Below, in pieces: positions 47,886 to 59,677 of a stretch of DNA of 64,000 nt. This DNA comes from Telopea speciosissima. Lineage: Eukaryota; Streptophyta; Magnoliopsida; Proteales; Proteaceae. Numbering within the stretch: position 1 is the first letter of the stretch; every line of letters starts with the position of its first letter. Both the position numbers and the translations under genes were made by a program. The stretch spans positions 5,704,001 through 5,768,000 of the forward strand of contig NC_057924.1 of assembly GCF_018873765.1 (NCBI RefSeq). The letters run 5' to 3'. Below the pieces are notes generated by a model. That model saw only the letters and a list, made by a program, of their open reading frames with translations. It was not told where the DNA came from and did not search any database.

Positions 47886-48389
47886 TTTTCTCCCTTAAAA
47901 AAAAATTAAAGAGAGAAGAATCGGGTTAGATTAGGGTTGGATTCAAATCATGACCGTCGGATTAAAAAGTGCCACATGTCATGATTTTAAGGGGGTACTT
48001 GAGAGGAACGGGGAGATGGAGAACTTGAGAGGATAAAAAAATCCACCAATGAGTTGCTACAAAACAGTATCTTATATATGAGGGGTGTGAGGTCATTTCA
48101 TGTGAGGAGGAGAGAAATAGGCACAAAACTACTAGTTTATCCTTATATCCTTGAGTCTAAATGTCAATAAATTTAGGGGTGTCAACTAATTGGTCGCGGT
48201 TGGTTTTGGTCGGGCTTAATTGGTCCCCACCACTTTTAAGACCATGCATTATCGGTCTGCATAGGCCAGACATGAATCTACTTATAACCGGTCAGTTGAT
48301 TAGTTACAGGTCTATAATCGTATAATCGAGCTCATACCAAATGGGCTAAAAATGGTGTAATTGGTTCAGATTGTTTTGATCTAATTGGT

Positions 48390-48890
48390 CTATGTTGATT
48401 CAGTCTATAATCATGCCAATTGGTCTTCTTACGAACATTCTTTAATGGGCTCCCCATCTAGGCCCATTAATTACTCAATGGAATTGTTGACAGGCTAATA
48501 ATGGTCCATAGCCTAAAATCTGAGTTTTTGTTTTGGGCTAATGGATCATATCCCATAATCATACCAACCGGTTCTATATCAAGCTGTTTTATTTACATTC
48601 GGTTTCTTGTTTCGGTCATTTAGGTCGGGCATCAGTCAATCTTACACTAAGGACATTTTTCCGACCAAATAATGCATTACCTAAGACTAGATCCTAACTG
48701 TTTATTAAATGGTCAGGTTCAGGTTCAATCGGGCCAACTGTTACGGGCCAACTTTTGACACACTTATTACTAATAAATGAATTAATTGCAGATTCTTGAT
48801 AATCAGTCCAAACTACTGGACCTAAATTTGACAGACCTTACACTGAGGAGTTTGCACAGTTGCACCTCTACACGATAACTTGATTTTGAC
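48390..48890. repeat. Dispersed repeat shared with 10190-10700
   Basis: It is collinear with 10190-10700. It lies directly upstream of the block-C/B shared flank (48900-49020). Confidence 0.7.
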
Positions 48891-49009
48891 TGCAAGAACC
48901 ATATTAATCCCTGGATGGGCCCCACATTCATGGTTTACATCCCATCCATCATGTTTGGGTTAGGGACCCAGGCTGGCTGGGCCTCAACAAGCTACTTGGG
49001 ATCCTATTG

Positions 49010-49640
49010 TGCCAGTTAAAATATGATGGATGAAGTGGAGAGGTGTGTCAGGAGTGTCGTATATCGATGAATTCCTCTAAAGCTTAAAAGAAAATCCTAC
49101 AGGACAGTCATACGACTGACTACAATGTATGGGACGGAATGTTGGGCAATTAAGAAGTGTCATATAGACAAGCTAAGTGTAGCGGAGGTTAGGATGTTGA
49201 GATGGATGTGTGACAAAAATAGAAAGGAAAAATTAAGGAATTATTATATTAGAGCTGATTTGGGAGTTGCTCCGATACATGGTGAAACTACGAGAAAGTC
49301 GATTGAGATGCCATGGCCATTGTTCAAAGGAACCCTTGGAATAAACTAAAAGAGCCGAGGGCAAGCCTAAAATATGGCTTAAGCCTCATATCAAGTGTGA
49401 CTTCAAATAGAACTGAATCAAGGGGAAGGATGTATTAAAATCCTCTGCAGTACCGGCGAGCGGCGGTGCACATCCGACGACACAGCAGAGGCCATGTGTG
49501 CCATGTGTGCCACCTGGCCTCTGTTGTGCCATCAGATGTGCACCGCCGTCCCACCGGTACTGCAAAGGATCCTGATCCAAGAAGGATCCATATAGCCGAC
49601 CACATTTGATTGGGACAAGGATCTGTTGTTGTTTTGTAAT
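49010..49640 (+). mobile_element. RTE-like LINE, 5'-truncated, with nested fold-back element
   Basis: The plus strand encodes MYGTECWAIKKCHIDKLSVA followed by EVRMLRWMCDKNRKEKLRN and ADLGVAPIHGE, the C-terminal tail of a LINE reverse transcriptase. The 3' end GACCACATTTGATTGGGACA and GTTGTTGTTTT fits the RTE type. A fold-back element (49437-49580) interrupts it. Confidence 0.75.
49437..49580. repeat. Fold-back element nested in the LINE (GATCCTCTGCAGTACCGG-like arms)
   Basis: The left arm AATCCTCTGCAGTACCGGCG pairs with the right CCACCGGTACTGCAAAGGAT. The arms also share GCGGTGCACATC/GATGTGCACCGC and CAGAGGCCA/TGGCCTCTG. It has a tiny centre and is nearly a perfect hairpin. Confidence 0.8.
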
Positions 49641-52600
49641 CAGTGTTGCCCAAAGTGAAGGTCAATTTAGTGTTGTCACTGTAACTCATGGAATTGATAC
49701 CACTACTTAAATTTCAGTGTAGATTAAGAAGGCCAGGTGACACTGACACAGTATCTAAAAGTCCAAGCCCAACAAACAATGGCATTGTACCTAAAAGTCC
49801 AAGCCCAACAACAAATATCTTATTGGCTTACTTATGTCCATTTTTTTATTGGTTTTATTATGCAGGTCATCTTTCTAGTGGCCATCAAAACCTCAAATTT
49901 TAAACTTGGGGTAGAGAAAAGTAGTGGAAGTCATAATCTAGGCCCTGTTTGGTTGTAAGGGAATTAAAGGGCAGAGAAGTGAAATTTTTGTAATTATTAT
50001 CCCATGTGACAATATCACTAACTTCAAATCATTCTATATTTGGTTATTAAAATATTCCACTTTACTTTATATCCAATACCTTTTGATTTAAAATGTAAAA
50101 TGTATCATTACTATATATGGTAAGAAATTTAAATAATTTATATAAACACATAGGGTAATGATTACAAAAGTTTGTTTCTAAGGAATTGGGGGTGGAGAAT
50201 ATTCTCTCTCTCTCTCCCTCAATATGGCCTAGGCCCTTGTTTTGTTTCGGTTCTTTATTTTTATTTGAAGAAAATGATTTTTGTGGGGACCATGGCGGCT
50301 GCACCCAGGCATAGGAGAGCCAAAATGGCTGCCATGCCCCCCATGAAATGCAAAATGACTACCCCTATTGAATGCTTCCCGATTCACTCTCATTGGCCCT
50401 GTATGCACACAGGAGCCATGCTCTCCCACAGAAAACACTTTCCCCTTTATTTGATGGATAAATGTTTAATTCCCCCCACCCTTTTAATCGCTCTATAATA
50501 AACTCGAGTACAAGTTCGGTAAAAACCCATGAAATGCTGGTTCAAGGTATCGGTATCGCTGGTATCCGATACCAATATATAGGGGTGTCAAAATGTGATC
50601 GAACTGGTGAAAGCGTATCAAACCGATCCAAAGCATATTGGATTGGTTTTGGATAATGGTTTTGTGAAACTGGTTGAAAATTGGACCACATCGAAACTGA
50701 ACTGAATATGGCGGACCAAAATTGTATCCAAACTGATACCAACCAGAAAATCATTAAAAAAACATGTGTTTTTACCATATATATATATATGGATTGCAAA
50801 CCAAACCCGATATCATACCGATAAGAGAATCGAAAATAAACCATACAAATCGAACCAAAAGTGAATCTTCCCTTAATAGTTTGGTTTTGGATTCACCCAC
50901 TCTCTCAAAAAAAAAAAAAAAAACTGGTGAAACTGGACCATAATCAAACCAATCGATTGACACCCCCTACCAATACGATACCCAATACTCTATAGCATTG
51001 GTATCGGTGCATGGAAGGGTAAAATTGTCCAAAAAAAACAAGATAGTGGTATTTTGAGGGACAAAACGGTCCGATTGAATCTGAGGGCAGTGAGGTCATT
51101 TCAGGTGACGATAAGAGAAATAGGTATAGAACTGCTAGCTTATCCTACCCCAGCGGTTCAGAGAAAATTTTCACATATTCAATATTGACTTATATTCTTC
51201 GTTCTCAAGTTGTACAAATACTTCATCCTTATTTAAGCTCTTACATTGTTTAAATTTTAAAAAAAAAATTAATAATGATGAACCGGGCCCAGTGCCTAAA
51301 GAGGGCTGGACCAGAGATGGATGGACCGGTCTAGCCAGCGATGGTCGGTGGTTAGCAGCTTTGAGAGTATCTTTGACATGCTTCCACTGCTGCTACTAAT
51401 TTCCTCTCAATGTTTTCTCAAAGTCTTCAACTCAGTAATTACTTCGGGGGCGTTTCTTCCTTGTCTTCCCATACGTCCAAGCGTCTCATAGCTTTCTCCA
51501 CCTGAGAATTCAATTTATATATATTAAATACATAAATGTAATTACATCAATAATTACATCTTGGGCAAGAGATCGGAAAAAATTTTGCTGGTACACTTGT
51601 AGTAGAAATGTTCTTGTTACAAGGCTGGCAACCAAGAAAATGGAATAAGTCACTTTTCCTATGGGTTCATAAATACCATCCTAGGTTTTAGTATTATCTA
51701 AAATACCCTTTAAGATCTCATTTCCTTGGTTGACAGCCTTATGGCAGGAACATTCCTGCTACAAATGTAAAAACAAAATTTCATCCCAAGAGATTGATGC
51801 TTGGTCGTGTAGCCCCTGCATCAATGTGGAGGCCAATAAGAGTGGGCGTAGGAGCATCAGCACAGATGAGATTTTTTTTTTTTTTTTTTATTTTAGAAGG
51901 GTGTGGGCAGAAATTTCACACAACAAAGCAATGTTTTTTTCCCCTTAAACCTCATTCCTATGAAAAATGAGGGAGAAATAATGTTGTCAAGCAGTGTGGG
52001 AGAGGATTTTGATGCCGCCAACATATGGGGGTATTGGGGGGGGGGGGGAGGGAAGAAATCTCCCACGCTACACCAATTGGAAAGCTCGAATCAATATTTT
52101 GTCAATTGGGACCTATATGGTTCAGGGATGAGAGAGAGTATTAAGATGTGAAAAGGTGTGGGAAAGCAACAGCCTGGGGAACTTTTTCTACTTTTGTTTT
52201 TTAGGCTTGTTGAAGTTTTCGGTTTATACATGTTATAGCTAAACTTTTGGGGAAAAAGAACCCCATCATGCAATAGGGCATATTCCATCATATGCACTCT
52301 CACATGATGAGCTGTGAGATCCACATTGACACTTTCTTCATATTACGACCTATGTGAGGCCCATGTGAATGATACTATTCTCCACATCGCCATTGATGTG
52401 GCGTGCAGATTCCTCCCAACATTGGCATCATGGGGGAACCCTCTTCCTTCAATTACACTTCTACTTGGCTCTTGTTTCCTTATCATGTGGAAACAATGGC
52501 CTAAGCCCAACTATCATTCTTTTTAAAATATGGGCCGAGAAAAGGCTGGGCACACCGCTAGTATACCGCAATTTAGCGCCCGGTGTGTCTATCTCTCTTC

Positions 52601-52890
52601 CCCCCACCCATTCCCTCCATTTGAAATGACTCCCCTACCCCTCCAGAGGATAATGATCCTTGACCAACCTAAATCTTTGAACTCTTTGCCAATGAAGAAT
52701 GTCTTTTTCAATGAAAATGAAATAAAGCTTAGGAAGAATGGTAGTTTGTTGCTTTGACTATTAGTTCCATTCCGAGCTTAATCATCAGTCTTGTCTACAC
52801 TTGTCATGTTTCTCTATAATAGCTCTTTTCAACAATTCATTGATACCAATAGGTCCAGAGATATAAACCTATGCCAACTTAGATCGACAC

Positions 52891-53119
52891 TGATGTGTCT
52901 CACCTTTTTTGTATTTTAATAAAAAAATTTATTGAGGATTAAAAAGGAGGCAAACAAACCTAAAGACAAACTAAAGGCAAAGAAAGCTAAAGCTTAAACA
53001 GGAGACTCAGTCCTAAAACATATTGACAATAAGGTTACCGAGGATCTGTGAGGCGCACCGAGGGGATCCTTATCCTATTTTATTGTTGGGAGATCTCAGC
53101 ATATGATGTGTCTCACCTT
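52891..53119 (-). mobile_element. LINE 3' fragment with 16-bp target-site duplication (copy B only)
   Basis: TGATGTGTCTCACCTT occurs at 52891-52906 and again at 53104-53119, flanking about 197 bp that begins with a T-rich run (a poly-A tail on the minus strand). Copy A has one copy of this 16-mer at about 36700, the empty site. The element is 5'-truncated with no coding part left. Long duplications plus a poly-A tail are typical of LINE-machinery insertions. Confidence 0.88.
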
Positions 53120-53285
53120 ATCTTTTAATTATTTCCATGTTTTTCATCCATTTTTTGGATTGAGAATTTGAGGAGGACATGGAACCAAATTGTGTGGAGA
53201 AGGGAGTCATTGTGTGATAAAGAGATTAGGATCTCAATTGAGTAACTAAGTAAGACCTTAAAAATAAAATTAATGGCTTAATTAC

Positions 53286-54466
53286 CTCTTTGTTCCAGTC
53301 AGTCCGATATGTAATCCACAATAAAATAAGTGTCTGCATTGCTGTACCACCTATCATCCCTGACCATATGCCCTATAAAGTCACAGACATCAATTAATTA
53401 ATTTTAATCCACTTTTTAATATCAATAACCCAATCTATTTGTTCTTTGATTCTTAAAGTGGCTACAAAGTCATATAAACTATATATGATCTACTACACAC
53501 AAACAAAAAAAGAAGAAGCCAAATTTGATTAAAACTGCGCATTCCTATAGAATCCAGTAAAGTATATCAATAATGAGCCCACCATCATTGACAAATAAAG
53601 GTGAGGGAGAATGTTCTCTGTGCCGCAGTGCAGGCTGCACTGAGGGGGCAGGGTGGTCATTGTACACACCCCCATGTGTCTGGGCGCAGCCTGCGCTGCA
53701 GCATAGAAAACAGCACCCCTAAAGGTGAAAAAACAAAATAGAACCAATACTATTCTTTAATTACTTTCTTTTAACATGTTTGTCTATCTTTGTTCATGGG
53801 GGAAGTTTTTGAATCAGGTGGTGCTCCTTATGGGGTACTTATATATTGATTTCACCATTATACCCAACTAGGTGTACTGGCCCACTTGTGGAAATCTCTT
53901 CACGTTTGATAGGAAACACTCAATTTCATATATTTGGAATGCACCAAAAAGGGAGAGATTTCAACCAAAAAATCAAAAAATCTTGCTTATGTTATCATAT
54001 CCTACACTTATGGATTGAAATTTTGTGTAGAGGTGGACCCATTGGTCTCATGCTTACATGTCAATTTTCAACCCAATTGGAGATGACCAAGTGGCAAAAT
54101 AAAGCTTTCAGAGGTCTAAGAATACCAAGTGGGGGCATGACAATAAATGGGAGAGTATATATATGATTGAATTTAAGTATGGAACTTGACAAGGGGTAAA
54201 TCCAAACCATTCTCTAGATATCCAATGATGATAATTGTTACATATCAATCCACATGGCCGAAGGAGGTGGGTCACCCATAGATACTCTGTGGATGGAACT
54301 GTCCATAAAACCTTTTGCCGAAAATTACGGAAAATTTTTTTTTTCTTTGAAGGAACATATCATAGACGATATGTTTAACACATGTGCACCCCAAATCCAT
54401 GGTCAGTGTGGGTTTAGAACTTTAAGACTCAAGAGATAAATCCATGATCTGACCTTTCTCATTCTT

Positions 54467-54518
<52 letters not shown>

Positions 54519-57500
54519 GGTGGGGGTTGGGGTTGGGGGGACCTAGTTTCTCTTTACCCACATGAAGAGATTTCCTATTTTTATTGTCTTCGTATGTGAC
54601 TCTACCATATATAATGGAGGGGAGAGGAACGATGGTCCTCAATTTTTTTCATCAGGGAAAATGTCTCAATCTAAACTATGTAAAAGATGGCGATAAATGA
54701 TTATATATACAAGAAAGAAAAGGAAGAAAAGGACTCTATGGGTAAGTAGTAAGGAAGAGCGCACTAATAATGTGAGCTGGAATCGTTTCATACATAGAAG
54801 GACAATAAAATCACTTTATATGAAGAGAGAGAGAGAGAGAGAGGTTGATTGCTCAAAGAACCTTTCTCCCATATGATCATGAAAGGTTGAAAAAGTAAAA
54901 TGATGGAGAATGTAAAAATTGTAATACCTTGGCACCAAAATCGAACTTAAAGCCCAGAAGAGCCCCAAGTGGAATCCCAACCACGTAATAGCATCCCACA
55001 TTAACATACGCCACAAGTGTCTGCCATCCACACCCAACAGCCACACCTTTATTCACATGAACAGTGTAACACTAGAATAAGTTAAACCTTTAGAGAGAGA
55101 GAGAAAGAGTTTTCAAATATGTTTGATTTTGTTGCAAGGAAATATCCCGTGAGAGAGTGACTAAAGTAAGCTTATAAGTTAGGTGCCAGACGCGTGCATG
55201 CTTGCAACTAATGAATATAAGTTGGTGAGCAGTAGAAGAAGCAATTTGGATTCTCTACTGTGGAGCTGTCTGGCAAGACCGTGTTGCCCAGACACGGTAT
55301 TATACGCAATGTTCACCTTAACCTTGTCTAAGCGCCTTGTCTGAGTGGGGGTAAGGCGATCATTCCGCACAACACCTTGTCTGGGCAGCATGATTCTGGC
55401 GGGCAGCTCGGTAATAGAGGATCTACATCCTAGAAGAAGCAAGAAGATGGATCTGGCCCTCCTCTAGCAGTGGAGGAGTTGGAGAATCCAACCCAACAAA
55501 AATAAGGGAGTTTTAATCATTTCATAGAGGGACTTAGTTCTCCTCCAATCGTGGTGGAAGCTGAGGATCTAGCCCAGCATAAATAAGGGGTTTTTTTTAG
55601 GATTTAAAAGGCGGTTATTGCACGCATCGCCGTGTCTAGGCAATGTGATTCTACTAGGCAGCTCAGCAATAGAGGATCCAAATTATTTTTTTTATTATTT
55701 TAAAGGGGGTCCATCTGTGAAATGATCCAAACACCTCTGTTTTTGCTGGACTGAATCCTTCAACTCCCACCATTATGATAGATAGATAGATAATTAATGC
55801 AACTAAGTGACCACGTACCAGAGAGTACGGGTTGAACACCGTTGAGGACAAGAGTGACTGCGAGGAGTGGGCAGAGTTCAGAAACAGCTTTGGCAACGGT
55901 CTCACCGCTAGTGAAAGCATAGCTGAGGACATGACGTAACGCCATCACCACCGCGGCCAGTACGGCTGATATTAGCAACGACAACCCTGTTACCACCACT
56001 ACTGCGAATGCTGCCGATTTTGGGTGTCCCGCTCCAAGCTCATTGCTCACCCTCACACTGTTTTTCCATTATATCACTATCAATAATATCATCAACTGAT
56101 CACCATTTTAGCTTAGACCACTTTCACTCTCACTTACTCAAATGTTTGTCTTTATTTCATGAATTTTTTTCATTTTTTTTTGGTGGTGCAAGTTAAGGGC
56201 CGATAAGCCATCAGGGTCAGGGCCTCACAAGAGATCAAATATGGTACTCACGGAACTCCACTTCTTAGAAAGCAAATAAATATAGATTAGATACCGTTAA
56301 TGAGACTTGAACTACCAATCAAGTTCTTGACGTTGTTCTCCCAAAGAAGCAACAAACCATCCAGCTTGGCAATGATCGAACTCTTAAAAATTCTATTGAC
56401 CTCAGTCTCCCACTTACATCTTGACAACTCAATCTCACCACTTACATCATGCTCCCTACCTTTATGTTATTAAAGACACTACTTCTACCCTACATGCTCC
56501 ATCTTTAGATAAAAATAGCCCTATAATAAAGCCCTAATTGAGTGGATAGCATGAGTGCATTGACTTTTGATTTTCTATTGATTGCAATAGTTCAAGACTT
56601 GGAATGACATTTCATGACTCTTTAAATATCATGGGATCTGCCCTAGATTGGATTAGGAAAAAGGTCTTTTGGATCTTGTGCAATTAGGGTTGGAGTCGTG
56701 GGAGTCAATGATTAACGAGATAGTCTTTTTAGGAAAGAAAGAAGGTTAGTAGAAGTAATCCAAGAAAATTTCTATAAGGAAAGGAAGGATTCATATAAAA
56801 GTCTATTAGGGGGTCGCTACCAGGTTATGTTGCCCTTGCACCAGTGTGGGGTTGGTGGTGGCGGTGGCGGCCAATAGGTGTGGGATTTTTCATTTCACAA
56901 GGGATGGGGTGGTCATTCCTCCCTTCCTATGATTGGGTACAAGCACCATGCAACTTGGCAGCCTTCTTTTTCCCAAAAGAAGGGGTGAGATCACTGCAAG
57001 GCCGTGTGGCCCCTACACCAACAGGGGTAGGGTTTTTTCATTTCACGGGGGAGGGCAGTCATTTTGCTCTTCGTATGTTTTGGCACAAGCACCACATAAC
57101 CTAGAAGCCTTTCCCCACCCCACCCCCCAAAAGCTAGGAGATCGCTATGAGGCTGTGGCCCCTGCACCAACAAGGGTGGGGTTTTTTCATTTCACGGGGG
57201 AGGGCAATCATTTTGCTCTTCGTATGTTTTGGCACAAGCACCACATAACCTAGAAGCCTTTCCCCACCCCACCCCCCCACCCACAAAAGCTGGGGGATTG
57301 CTGTGAGGCTGTGTGGCCCCTGCACCAGTGCGGGGCCATCCAACAAAGGTGCAACTTTTTATTTCATGGGAGTATGGCGGTCATTTCACCTTTCTTGTAT
57401 CCGACACCATGCAGCCTGACAACCTTCTTTTTCCCAAAAGAGGGAGGGTGGATTGCTGCCGGACTACGTGGCCTCTGGACCAACGTGAGGCCAATGAGAG

Positions 57501-59105
57501 TGCACGTAGGGATGGGGCGGTCATTCGCTGTTCTGGGTTTTAAAACGGCTTTGCTCTTACTATCCATTACTATTCGATACACAAAAAAATAATTACCTTG
57601 CAGCTGCGTTGAATCCAACAGAAACCATGAACACACAACCATTGATTGTCATGCTGCACATCAGAACAAACCTTTGAGATTATGTATGGCCTACGGAAGA
57701 AGTAGTAATCAATGGTGCAAATTAATAGACAAGTACCAGACAGCAAGAGAATCCAAAGCCAATTCAGGGTTCTTGAGCAAACCAGCAATCAAAACAAGTA
57801 TCTGAAAATACCAAGCTTCCAAGCAAAGCATCACCGCCGACGAAGCTGATAATTTCAAGAATTCCGGCAACCCAGAGAAAGCTTTGAAGGTGAACCCAGT
57901 CCATGTATGCTTACACTTACCACTCATCACTATGTAACAGAACTGACCCACCACAATGATCCACCATGACAAGCTTAACACCAAAGAAGCACCAAGAAGA
58001 CCCAATCCAAGCTTGAAAATCACTAACCAGGTCATTAAGAGATGAAATGCAAGTGTAGCTGATGATATGTAGGCACTAGGTGCAACGATGCTCTGTGCCT
58101 GCAGGAATTTCTGGATAGGGAAGTTGGCAGCGTATGCAAATATCTGAGGGATCAATCCATACACGTACACTGCAGCAGCAGAAGCAATGGTGGAGGATTC
58201 ACCCAGTAAGATTAATATGGGCCTTGAGAATGTATAGATCACCATGAGTGGAATCCCAGTTGCCATGAGTAGAACAGTTGATCTCTGCACATAGATCCCC
58301 AGCATTTCGTACTTGCCTGCTCCATAAGCTTGGCCACACAGTGTCTCAACGGCGCTGCCCATGCCCAGCTACTCACATAGTTCATCAATATTTGTTAAGA
58401 ATTTGGGTATAACTCATCCTCAAAAACTAGCCATTAAAATTAAAGGAAACCAAATCCTCTCCAATAACATTTGACCATCAAAGTCAATCTCCCACCATGG
58501 TGGTGTGGGAACGGGGTCTCTCGTGGTTAACTGTCATTGGAGAGAATCTGGACTTGCCCTTAAAGATATTTGGCTCTCCTCTAACCATGGCCGGAGCTGG
58601 AGGGTCCGGCCTTGCAAAAACACCCAAAAACAACGGTTGGAGGAGAGCCGGATACCCGTTAAAATACCTATAAGTTTTCATATCGGACTACTCAATATTA
58701 ATTATGAAGAAATAAGGGTAGGAAATAGAATACCAGGAGGCCATAAGTGAAGATTTGGATGCCGTTGTTGCCGAGGGAACAGGCGGCGTACTCGAGGTTA
58801 CCGAGGTGACCAGAGAAGATCTGGGAAGACATGGACATGGAGTAGTTGATTATGTACATGACAAGAGCAGGGGCTGCAAGATTGAAGAGCATCTTGAGTT
58901 CAATCAAGGAAGCTAATCGGAAGCGTTTAAACGGTGACAAGCTTTCGTCTGAGAGTACAGCTTCGAGTTGGTGGTTGCCTTGGTGAGCATTTGATGACAG
59001 TGGCTTTTCTTGAAGGAGTGGTTGATGAAGAAGAAGGAGGTTCTCTTCTTCTTCTTCTTGGGGTGGTGGTGGTGGTGAGGACTCCATGATTTGATGCTGT
59101 TGCAA
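53286..59105 (-). CDS. MATE efflux transporter, DETOXIFICATION 40-like (copy B)
   Basis: This is a paralog of the gene at 36885-41875, with the same role expected. Exons (minus strand): 58734-59105, 57737-58368, 57597-57653, 55819-56057, 54928-55046, 53286-53372; exons 2-6 have exactly the same lengths as in copy A and exon 1 is two codons shorter, in the Pro run. The open part is 502 codons. The same family motifs are present ([52 protein letters not shown]). Here the motif reads NELGAGHP, the family norm, while copy A has NELEAGHP. The intron-1 acceptor is TAG instead of CAG, still usable. As in copy A, the expected short last exon after KE was not found. Introns 3 and 5 are enlarged by repeats. 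The gene looks intact and probably functional. Confidence 0.92.
53607..53722. repeat. F1 fold-back MITE (GC-rich), MATE B intron 5
   Basis: The arms AATGTTCTCTGTGCCGCAGT and CTGCAGCATAGAAAACAGC flank a shortened centre with GGGCAGGGTGGTCATTG. It is at the same position as the doubled copy in MATE A. Confidence 0.75.
54469..54517. repeat. Homopolymer T run, about 49 bp, in MATE B intron 5
   Basis: This is an uninterrupted T run followed by a G/T-rich stretch (GGGTGGGGGTTGGGGTTGGG). It is absent from copy A. It may be the tail of a retroposed insertion; run length in raw sequence is unreliable. Confidence 0.85.
55242..55430. repeat. F2 fold-back MITE, 189 bp (copy B only, MATE B intron 4)
   Basis: It starts CAATTTGGATTCTCTACTG and is flanked by TAGAAGAAG at 55233-55241 and 55431-55439. 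Copy A has the single uninterrupted target near 38690. A half copy of the family lies nearby at about 55600-55682. Confidence 0.88.
56815..57590. repeat. Array of related units in MATE B intron 3
   Basis: Units share GGCCCCTGCACCAG, a CATTTCA(T/C)GGG stretch, a GGCGGTCATTTC or GGGCAGTCATTTTGC stretch and a GCACAAGCACCA / CCATGCAGCCT stretch. Two near-identical units begin at about 57031 and 57183 (about 152 bp apart). Intron 3 of MATE A has a related but smaller array. Several inverted or direct copies of one short repeat seem to have amplified here. Confidence 0.75.
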
Positions 59106-59317
59106 ACAGGTGGGAGATGGCAGGGGCTGGGAGCTTTTAAAGGAGAAGGGAAGGGCTGGTTCTCACAGAGCCACTAGATTGGGTGGACCACTAGACCCAT
59201 GATGATTCGTCAGTCCAGGATGGTTGCTATGGTGGGGCCCTTTCACTCAGAAAATGTGTGGGCCCGCTTTCTCTACCTCAAATATTGAATCTATACCAAT
59301 AAAATCAAATAAGGGTA

Positions 59318-59448
59318 AGTTTTCATACACGGTCGTGTAAACCGTGTATGTGAGAGGGTGGGAGTTTCAAGGCATTAATTAATGGTGGGATTTTATGACC
59401 TTTCCAACTCTTTGTGAGAGGCCTCTCAGATACACGGTTCGTGGAGTT
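59318..59448. repeat. Fold-back fragment related to 11291-11455
   Basis: GTTTTCATACACGGTCGTGT at the left is answered by AGATACACGGTTCGTGGAG at the right. It is present upstream of MATE B and absent at the matching site upstream of MATE A. Confidence 0.5.
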
Positions 59449-59536
59449 CATGTGGATGGCAAGATTGGTTCTCGTACGAGGACCTGATCCGAGCTCGCAT
59501 TGAAAACCCTCTCCATTATTTTGTAATAAAAAAAAA

Positions 59537-59677
59537 GGGGCGCTGTTTTATGTGCCACAGCACAGCCTACACCCAGGCACATGGGAGAGGGAGCCAATGA
59601 CCACCCTACCCTCCTGCACAGGCTGTCCATGTGCCTAGGCACAGGCTACACTGCGGCATAGAGAACATTCTCCCTAA
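59537..59677. repeat. F1 fold-back MITE (GC-rich), upstream of MATE B
   Basis: The left arm GGGGCGCTGTTTTATGTGCC and the right arm CTGCGGCATAGAGAACATTC flank the centre CCAATGACCACCCTACCCTC. It is orthologous in position to the copy at 42702-42835. Confidence 0.78.

Noticed and set aside
54518-54540. Telomere-like G/T repeat after the poly-T run
   Set aside because: The repeats are irregular (GGGTGGGGGTTGGGG) and do not form the plant TTTAGGG unit.
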